64,000 bases of DNA from Ipomoea triloba (lineage: Eukaryota > Streptophyta > Magnoliopsida > Solanales > Convolvulaceae). Every line of letters starts with the position of its first letter. Within the stretch, counting starts at the first letter, position 1. The stretch is taken from positions 23,166,544 through 23,230,543 of the forward strand of contig NC_044919.1 of NCBI RefSeq assembly GCF_003576645.1. Reading direction: 5' to 3'. The notes beneath the pieces were generated by a model, which saw only the letters and a program-made list of their open reading frames with translations, was not told the DNA's origin and searched no databases. Below, in pieces: positions 55,985 through 64,000 of the stretch. Made by a program: the position numbers and the translations under genes.

Positions 55985-57230
55985 AATGCTTGCATATCCC
56001 TTCATTATGATCATCACGTGATGCATGCAGTTCATCTATCTCATTATCTACAATAATCGGCAATAAACATGAAAAAAATGGTAGTATTTCTTCAACATCA
56101 AAACCAACATCTTCATTCCCATCTCTAGTAATTTGTCTCTTCCCATGAAGAACAACTGACTATTTTTTATCAGAAGGATCACTATCATAAAATATATACT
56201 TGTTTCCCTTGGGATGCCATTATGAATTGCTCATTTTTGTGACCTTCCCAATTAAGATCTACAAGCGTAAATCCTAACTCATCAACTTTTACACCATGTT
56301 TGCCATCTACCATCTACATCGGAATACCGGCACCCTGAACTTCACATAATCAACATCCCATATTTCTTCAATCACACCATAATATGATAATTTTACAATT
56401 ACAAGATTTTTATCTTTTGAACCACTGAAATGCATTGAATTGGTAACCAAAGAAACTCCACTATTTTGCATAGTGCTCTTTTTTATCTTGAGCTTTTGTG
56501 TAAAAAGAAAATCTGTTAATGTCATATCCATTATAACATATGACTTGCATACCAGGACCATGAGCTAACCATCGTATAGTTTCATAAACATTATTATCTC
56601 TAAGAATTTTTTTTGAACCAACCAATAAAAGTACGATTATGTTTGCTCACAATCCACATGTCTACTCTTATAGGGTTTTGCTCCCTAATTAAGGCTTTGC
56701 GTTCATCTAAATAGGGTCCGACTTCACTTGTATTATGCAAGATGTACAAGTGTACTTGCTCAACATCTTCACAAGACATAGTATGCATTTTGGGACCTCG
56801 ATGACCCTTCCCATCAATTTGTCCTTCATGTCGATAGTTAGGAAGACCAAAAGCCTCTACCCTACCAAATATTCAGTACAAAACTCAGTAACCTCCTCAG
56901 CAATATAACTTTCAACAATAGATGCTTCTGGCCTATATCGGTTCCTAACATAACCTTTTAAGACTTTCATGTACCGTTCAAATGGGTACATCCACCTCAA
57001 ATAAGCTGGACCACACTCTCTGATCTCTCTCACCAAATGTACAAGCAAATGAACCATGATATCAAAAAACGCAAGTGGAAAATGCATCTCTAGCTAACAC
57101 AGTGTAACTATAATGTCATTCTGCAATTCATCTAATTTGTCTGGATCAATAACTTTCGCACAAATTGCATTGAAAAAGAAACAAAGTCTGATGACGGCAT
57201 ATCTCAACTTTTTAGAGGAAAAATAGGGAA
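55985..57230 (-). pseudogene. CACTA TNP2-like transposase, C-terminal part
   Basis: In order on the minus strand: KKLRYAVIRLCFFFNAICAK; then MHFPLAFFDIMVHLLVHLVR, YLRWMYPFERYMKVLKGYVR and ASIVESYIAEEVTEFCTEYL (the DUF4218 region, 57130-56857). VEQVHLYILHNTSEVGPYLD and HNRTFIGWF follow, then LAHGPGMQVICYNGYDIN, YYGVIEEIWDVDYVKFRVPV and GKHGVKVDELGFTLVDLNWE (the DUF4216 region). These are the C-terminal domains of the TNP2 transposase, which cuts and joins CACTA element ends. The catalytic N-terminal half is missing beyond 57230. Several frameshifts and stops are present. The element's CACTA termini were not found. Confidence 0.88.
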
Positions 57231-57459
57231 TTAGAGTCAATATCAACTCCATTGAGGCTCGAACTCACCCTCTTCTATATCGAAGTGCAACCGAGTGTCA
57301 TGAATTATTTATTGAATTTGCTTCTTTAATTTAAGTTTCTTTTCTTCTTTTTGTTTAATTATTTTTTCCATCTTCGTCAATTAGGGAGATCAGCGTTAGC
57401 TTGCTTGATTCCTGAATGCACTATAATTATTGGACGTAACTCATATAAGTTATTGTTTA

Positions 57460-58826
57460 GAGTTAATACCACCTGAGGTCCCCTGAGTATAGTGACATTA
57501 CCACCTATGATCCTAAACTTTAAAACTGATCATCTATGGTCCCTCGAGTTTTAAAAGTGACCAAATATTGTCCTACTGTTATTTTTCTCCGTCTGCACCA
57601 TGAAAATGAAGGGAAAATATGTCATTTAAAACCAATTAATATACTCCGTAATTCAATAAGAAAAAATCCAAGACTTGTGACCATACTGCCAGGGAGATAT
57701 AAGGCATTACTTCACCTGCTACTTCAATTCAGAAAGACACAACAAAACACCAATAATGGCAGCAAAATCAACTAAACAGATCTTTTTCTTAGAATTAATT
57801 GCTTATCAACCCCCGCTAATAATCATCACAATTAATCAGATTCAAATCCAAAAACAGAAACTAGAAACTCACAACCGCATCAATCCAAAAGTCTTGATTG
57901 AGCAGACAATAAAATAAAATAAAAGACAAAATCCTTAGGCACAGTTAAAAACCCCGGCCTTCCGCAATAAGAAATTCTAATTATTGAACCCTAGAAGCTA
58001 AAAACTACGACGAAGAAGAAGATCAAAATTCGAGGGACGAAGAATCCGTTTTCCAGTCTGCCAGAAAACGCGGTCATTAGGAAGAATTACAACTGCAAGA
58101 GCTTCAGCTGCCTGGACAAGTCCAACCCTAGAATGGGGTTTGATATGAAAATTGATGAATTACCAGATTATTCTCATCCAAATCGGATCTGGATTTGCCA
58201 ATTCCACAACTGCTGCAAATTGCCAAATCAGCCAACTGTATGTTTCCGTGTTTTGGCGGAGTGGCCGGTGTCGGACTGCCGACTGGCGAACCCGCGACTG
58301 CGTATTGCGGAAGGCTGGGGTTCTGGAAGTGACGCCGACTGCGAGACGCGAGGAATCTGACTGCGTATTGCGGAAGGCCGAAATTCGTGGCGTCTTGCAA
58401 GCGACGGCGAGAGCAGCTGAGCTGACCAGTGACCGGCGAGACGCGAGGAAGCAAACGGACGTCGGACGGACGGAGAGTCGGAGAGCGAAGCACCAGCCAC
58501 CGAGCAAGGATTATGAATGTCTGGTTCTTGATGTTGATTTCCAGAAGTAGTAAAAGAAATTGAAGTTGGAGAAGATGAACTAGAATGAAAGAATATGCGT
58601 ATTCTGGGATTAAATTAAAGGTTATAATATTTCATATATAAATTAAAGAACAATATAAAAGTACATATTTACCCTTCCTTTTCACGGTGCAGACGGAAGG
58701 AAATAACGGTAGGACTACATTTGGTCACTTTTTAAAACTCCAGGAACCATATATAGTCAGTTTTAAAGTTTAGGACAATTGGTGGAAATGTCACTATACT
58801 CGGGGGACCTCAGGTAGTATTAACTC
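57460..58826. mobile_element. Mutator-like element carrying gene-like DNA (Pack-MULE candidate), 1367 bp
   Basis: The ends begin GAGTTAATACCACCTGAGGT and extend about 150 bp as inverted repeats (GTCCCCTGAGTATAGTGACA; CGTCTGCACC against GGTGCAGACG). A 10-bp TSD TTATTGTTTA lies at 57450-57459 and 58827-58836. The interior (57950-58560) is GC-rich and gene-like, unlike the flanks. No transposase is present. It shares its terminal 8 bases with 11166-11576 and 34028-34852. Confidence 0.9.
57990..58360 (+). pseudogene. Gene-like insert of the Pack-MULE candidate
   Basis: An open frame of about 120 codons follows a stop at 57987. It reads KIKIRGTKNPFSSLPENAVI, NYNCKSFSCLDKSNPRMGFD and IDELPDYSHPNRIWICQFHN. 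It ends at a stop at 58360, after GC-rich sequence in which several overlapping frames are open on both strands. I do not recognise the protein. GC content and codon-like structure differ from the AT-rich element ends, which suggests captured host DNA. 58300-58350 and 58350-58400 share an imperfect repeat (CTGCGTATTGCGGAAGGC). The true strand and frame are uncertain. Confidence 0.4.
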
Positions 58827-58836
58827 TTATTGTTTA

Positions 58837-60164
58837 TGTGTGTCAGATATGCACGCAAAGGTCTTCTTAAAAATCTGTAACAAAGTAGCCCCTAAATAAG
58901 ATAATGATGATTCCTTCCTATAACAAGTGAAATTCAAATACAACATAAATTAAAAATTTAATTTTTGGAAAATGTTATTAGAAATTTGGATAAATGAAAA
59001 AAATGGTCAAATAGAATAAATATTAGAAAATTGAAGAAATGAAAAACTGAACAAATTTTGAAACATAGAAATAAACTAAGCAACCCTATATCTTACTATA
59101 CAAACGTTAAACCTATAGAGATATGATTCTTTTCTTCTACTCTCTTGTTCGTTCTTCCTTCTCTCTTCTCCTCAATCCTTCAATATTGACTTAGCCATTG
59201 TGTTATCCTCCATGCTCTTCATGAGATGTGTTCCTCACCAAGGCTTGTAGTATATGTCTTTCAAGATATGTTATGTTACCTGCAGAGAGAGAGCTAGAGA
59301 ACAATAATGATTAGTTACAAGAGATAAATAATACTATAATTTTTTCCCAATGAATTTGTCAAATCTTGCTAACATTTGAACGATAATGGTCTGATATGGC
59401 CATAGTTGTCATCATACTTAGCTATTAGAAAACCAATTATTGCACTGTTAACCTTTATAGATTAACTATGGGCATTAATCTTCGTAACTCTCCATGAACG
59501 ACCATTATTCTATGACAAATGGCCATAAAACAGTGGCAGAACCGGAAGAGTCTAAAAGACTTATAATTCGTATGAGGTGAGATAAAAGCTCATAAAAGGG
59601 ATAAATCCGAAGTAAACTAGGGGTGGAAATTGAAATTCTTAGAATTGAAGTCAAAATAATAACAAAATCTGTTAAAAATTATTAACTTACTCAATAAGTA
59701 ATGTCAAAATTAAAGCTACCTACTTAGAGCAAGCCCACCCATTAAAAATAAATGTCAGATTTTTCCCCAACAACGAGAGAAAAAGGGAGGAAAAAGGTAA
59801 AAAAAAAAAATGCAAAATTATTATTTTTAAATAAAAAACTTAAATTGACTATTGCATATGATCTTACAGAATCAATGAAATGGACCTTCTGTGAAGACAT
59901 GTAAATTTTTAAAATAAAAATCATCCATATCCAAATTTTAAAAGGAAATGAGAAGTTCCTCGGATCCATATATAGAAGGGCAAATTTCAAATTTGAGAAT
60001 CGATATGCAAAATAAATAATTAACAGAAATGAATGAAAGATAGACTAAGTATGAAAGGAAAAAAAAAGTCTCAACTTGAAAACTCCAATTGAATCATTAA
60101 CATATAACACAAGCAAAAAAAAAATATCATTTAATAACTTGAAAGTATAATTTTTTAAATTCAT
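58837..60164. other. AT-rich intergenic DNA, no genes
   Basis: There are short frames only. 59530-59545 (AAACAGTGGCAGAACCGGA) faintly recalls the CAGTGGCGGAGC hAT end, but no partner end was found. Confidence 0.4.
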
Positions 60165-61050
60165 ATAAAAACAAAATCCTCCAAAACGAAATCCTATAAC
60201 ATCAAAACATTGTTATGCATTAGGATTAGTACATTGTTATAATCTATATCTATATATATATATATATATATATAAACAAAATCCTCCAAAATGAAATCCT
60301 ATTTCCCTCCCAAAATATTGTACATTAAAACAATTAAAACAATAAAATAATATTAAAAGTACAATAATATTAAAACAAGAAATCCTATAACATCAAAACA
60401 TTGTTATGCATTAGGATTAGTACATTGTTATAATCTATATCTATATATATATATATATATATAAACAAAATCCTCCAAAACGAAATCCTATTTCCCTCCC
60501 AAAATATTATTGTACATTAAAACAATAAAATAATATTAAAAGTACAATAATATTAAAACACGAAATCCTATAACATCAAAACATTGTTATGTATTAGAAT
60601 TAGTACATTGTTATAATCTATATCTATATATATATATAAAAACAAAATCGTCCAAAACGAAATCCTATTTCCCTCCCAAAATATTGTACATTAAAACAAT
60701 TTAAAAAATAAAATAATATTAAAAGTACAATAATATTAAAACACGAAATCCTATAACATCAAAACATTGTTATGCATTAGGATTAGTACATTGTTATAAT
60801 CTATATATATATATATATATAAACAAAATCCTCCAAAACGAAATCCTATTTCCCTCCCAAAATATTGTACATTAAAACAATTAAACAATAAAATAATATT
60901 AAAAGTACAATAATATTAAAACACAAAATCCTATAATATCAAAACATTGATATGCATTAGGATTAGTACATTGTTATAATCAATATATATATAAACAAAA
61001 TCCTTCAAAACAAAATCCTATTTCCCTCCCAAAATATTGTACATTAAAAC
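60165..61050. repeat. AT-rich satellite array, left part, ~180-bp units
   Basis: Units contain AACAAAATCCTCCAAAACGA, TTTCCCTCCCAAAATATTG, AATATTAAAAGTACAATAAT, ACATCAAAACATTGTTATGC and ATTAGGATTAGTACATTG. They end in a (TA)n tract of variable length. Unit starts lie near 60169, 60273, 60462, 60640, 60821 and 60992. The first is shortened. The array resumes at 63229. Confidence 0.9.
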
Positions 61051-61081
61051 TGTCACGCCCCACTTCTAGGACATGACCCGT

Positions 61082-61207
61082 CCGTATCGTTACGTGAAAA
61101 CCTGTAACAATACGAAGCCTAACCCGTATCGTTACGTGAAAACCTGTAACAATACGAAGCCTAACCCGTATCGTTACGTGAAAACCTGTAACAATACGAA
61201 GCCTAAC
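61082..61207. repeat. 42 bp x 3 tandem repeat in the LTR
   Basis: The unit begins CCGTATCGTTACGTGAAAAC and ends AATACGAAGCCTAAC, repeated three times almost without change. Confidence 0.92.
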
Positions 61208-61857
61208 CATACATACCTCTCGAAACCTTCATAACAACACTCGAATACATAATAATTCCACAACAAAGAACTAGTTCTTCCCAAACTCATCAATTCATCA
61301 CTACTAAATATTTTCAATCAAGAGTAATATGTCCAAAATGCATCACAAGCACCAAAACCAAGCACAATGGTTTACCATAAATACAAAGGGTCGAAGGGAA
61401 TATCCAAATAACCAAAAGCTCGTGATATGCTCCAATATTAGGACTAAGTTTTCTCCTAGTTTCAAAAGTCACCTTCAAGATCCCACCACTTGCGCCTCGT
61501 ACTATTCACATATCCTTAACTACTCTGAAACATGAAGAAAATACAAATAATGAGCTAATGCCAAGTAAGTGATACTCTTCTCAACCCCGGATCAAGTAAC
61601 CTTAAAAAAGACAATAAGCTTTATAGTAATTAATAGGTGCAAATCACGATCTTCAAACTGTATCAAAGTCATATAATTCCATCATACCATACACAGGTTC
61701 TCCAAAATAGAAACTTTAACTTTAGCTACATGGGCATCAACATTATTTCATAACACAATACTTTCAAAGCTCAAATCATTCTTTAACTCATGACTCATTG
61801 GCAACCTACACCCACCATTATACCTTGTGGAATATGCCATTATCGGTATAATGATCT

Positions 61858-62115
61858 AAAAAGACTCGACGATTCGGAATGAGTCAGGTTCGACGATTCA
61901 GAATGAGCCGGATGGAATGTTCCAACAAATAATTCAAAAGTAAAGACTCGACGATTCGGAGTTCCAACAAATAATTCAAAAGTAAAGACTCGACGATTCG
62001 GAATGAGTCAAAATAATTCAAAAGTAAAGACTCGACGATTCGGAATGAGTCAAGATAATTCAAAAGTAAAGACTCGACGATTCGGAATGAGTCAAGCTCG
62101 ACGATTCGGAATGAG
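61858..62115. repeat. GACTCGACGATTCGGAATGAGTC repeat in the LTR
   Basis: The core TCGACGATTCGGAATGAG appears about seven times, partly at a 43-bp spacing with ATAATTCAAAAGTAAA between. GACTC at one side and GAGTC at the other make each copy a small inverted repeat. Confidence 0.85.
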
Positions 62116-63228
62116 CATTTAGGAACGTTCCAAGCCGAACAAAACAAATAACAAATTGTAGGTTGCCTCATGAGTTTGGTCAAACATTCCAAATAATTCT
62201 TATAATCAAATAGCCCATTGTAGCAAAAATCATTTTCTTAACACCACATAACAAAGTGCATATCCAAAACTCCAAAAGTAATATGGAATCCGAATAACTC
62301 ATAACTTGGCAAAACAAATATGACTTCATAAACTAATAATTGTCAAATAGGTTACTTGATCCTCTTTTAGAGCAAAAGCCCTTAGTACAAATCACACATA
62401 CAATTATAATCAAATAGTCATGTTTGATTATTCATAAAATCCATACTTAGGCATGCCCAAGGATATCTTTAATCAAATTTAATAGTTCAAAAACATGTCA
62501 TAGCAATTCTTCGAACATATACTTAATAATTAATAATAATAACCCATAAATCCCATAATAGTGAAATCACACTTTAACAATCATAAATAGCTTGAGTCAT
62601 ACTATATCAAAAGCCCAAAATATTTTTAACTCAAACTAACCCTAAAATGGGTATTCAAAGTAGTAGAGATTCCAAAATAGGTTATGGGTTGTGCAAAATA
62701 AGGAGAGAAGAGTTAACCACTTACCTAAAACATCCAAATCTTAGATATTTAGCTCACCCAAATACTCCTTGTCAAAATCCCTAATATTTTCAAAACATCA
62801 ATCTTAGGGCTCCAATGATAAACCCAACTCAAAAAGAGTGAAACATGGAGGTCAAACTTACCTCGAATACTCCAAAAATTACTTCAGACCTAAGCTTGAA
62901 GAAGATGGAGAACAAAGCTTCAAGATTTTTCCTTCCCTTATCTCTCTAGCAACTCTCATAATTTTCTTTAAAAATGAGATATCTTCTTCCAAAATGATAT
63001 ATATGTTTATCCAAGACCAAGTGGTTTCTTAACCTTTAAGGGAAATGAAGGGTAATTTAGTAATTTCATCCAAGGTCAAATTAAGAAGCTTTGACTTGTT
63101 GACTTCACTTAATAAACATAAGTATATTTTCATTTCTAGGAAAGTGGATATTACAATCTCCCCACCTTAAAATAAGTTTCGTATTCGAAACTTGCATACC
63201 TTCAAACTTAATTGAAGAGTTCAGGATA

Positions 63229-63490
63229 TCTAAACAATAAAATAATATTAAAAGTACAATAATATGAAAACACAAAATCCTATAACATCAAAACATTGTT
63301 ATGCATTAGGATTAGTACATTGTTATAATCTATATCAATATATAAAAACAAAATCCTCCAAAACGAAATCATATTTCCCTCCCAAAATATTGTACATTAA
63401 AACAATAAAATAATATTAAAAATATAATAATATTAAAACACGAAATCCTATAGCATCAAAACATTTTTATGCATTAGGATTAGTACATTG

Positions 63491-63559
<69 letters not shown>

Positions 63560-64000
63560 AAAATCCTCCAAAACAAAATCCTATTTCCCCTCCCAAAATA
63601 TTGTACATTAAACAATTAAAACAATAAAATAATATTAAAAGTATAATAATATTAAAACACGAAATCCTATAGCATCAAAACATTGTTATGCATTAGGATT
63701 AGTACAATGTTATAATATATATATATAAACAAAATCGTCAAAAACAAAATCATATTTCCCTCCCAAAATATTGTACATTAAAACAATTAAAACAATAAAA
63801 TAATATTAAAAGTACAATAATATTAAAACACGAAATCCTATAACATCAAAACATTGTTATGGATTAGGATTAGTACATTATTATAATCTATATATATATA
63901 TATAGATTATAATAATGTACTAATCCTAATGCATAACAATCTTTTGATGTTATAGGATTTCCCTCCCAAAATATTGTTCATTAAAACAATAAAAACATAA
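63229..64000. repeat. AT-rich satellite array, right part
   Basis: It uses the same units as 60165-61050, with starts near 63335, 63557 and 63727. A long (TA)n tract lies at 63498-63556. The array runs to the window edge. An inverted piece closes it (63902-63960). Confidence 0.9.
63835..63960. repeat. Palindrome at the satellite end
   Basis: AAATCCTATAACATCAAAAC, ATTAGGATTAGTACATTATT and ATAATCTATATA on the left (about 63835-63893) are followed by their reverse complement (about 63902-63960). Arms are about 60 bp around a TA-rich centre, with two or three mismatches seen. Confidence 0.88.

Larger units (their letters stand above)
61051..63154 (-). mobile_element. Gypsy LTR (chromovirus-like), 2104 bp, minus, inside the satellite
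   Basis: On the minus strand it begins TGTAATATCCACTTTCC and ends GGGGCGTGACA. Upstream of it, 63155-63228 carries TTAAGGTGGGGAGAT, the polypurine tract typical of chromovirus-type gypsy elements, and GTTTCGAATACGAAAC. This is therefore a 3' LTR with a short piece of internal region; the rest of the element is deleted. It contains two minisatellites (61082-61207 and 61858-62115). Confidence 0.8.

Noticed and set aside
58128..58550. Overlapping frames of 75-132 codons on both strands
   Set aside because: High GC content inside the Pack-MULE candidate opens most frames; no one of them can be chosen as a gene.
59742..59990. 82-codon Phe-rich minus-strand frame
   Set aside because: AT-rich low-complexity sequence with no supporting signal.

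Overview
The window looks like nuclear DNA of a flowering plant, most likely a eudicot. It is AT-rich, has almost no long open reading frames, and is packed with plant-type transposable elements: Ty1/copia, Ty3/gypsy (Tat-like and Athila-like), TRIM-like, Helitron, CACTA (En/Spm), Mutator-like, hAT, Harbinger-like, Stowaway and an Au-like SINE. The repeat mix would suit an asterid such as a morning-glory relative, but that is a guess from memory. Nothing bacterial, organellar or viral was seen. The first 148 bases are a pure G run, probably an assembly or sequencing artefact.

Layout. 149-2200: end of a Tat-like gypsy element carrying a broken, captured methionine gamma-lyase copy and minisatellites. 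2205-6180: copia fragments, including a near-perfect inverted repeat of a gag gene. 6240-14800: nested MITEs, a Helitron inside an LTR, a hAT element and Mutator-like elements. 14800-16110: a Harbinger-like element with a captured gene piece. 16440-21545: a second Tat-like gag, TRIM-like repeats and gypsy LTRs. 21770-27510: MITEs and AT-rich DNA. 27800-35500: the only convincing host genes, two small intronless paralogues (84 and 97 residues) about 7 kb apart on the plus strand, separated by MITEs. 35900-44900: a solo LTR, a copia RNase H remnant and a non-autonomous Athila-like element. 45340-51480: Mutator-like elements (one with a 145-bp tandem array), a CACTA element and a SINE. 51700-57230: a copia gag split by a gypsy LTR, then a CACTA transposase remnant. 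57460-58826: a gene-carrying Mutator-like element. 60165-64000: an AT-rich satellite split by a gypsy LTR and ending in a palindrome.

No operon or multi-gene pathway is present. The biology on view is element nesting, gene-fragment capture (at 392-900, 15170-15780 and 57990-58560) and structures able to give double-stranded RNA (4939-5660, 6240-6969, 7500-10341, 63835-63960). Several element ends were fixed exactly by matching target-site duplications (TSDs), which are given in the entries. All homology calls are by eye from remembered family motifs; no search was run.
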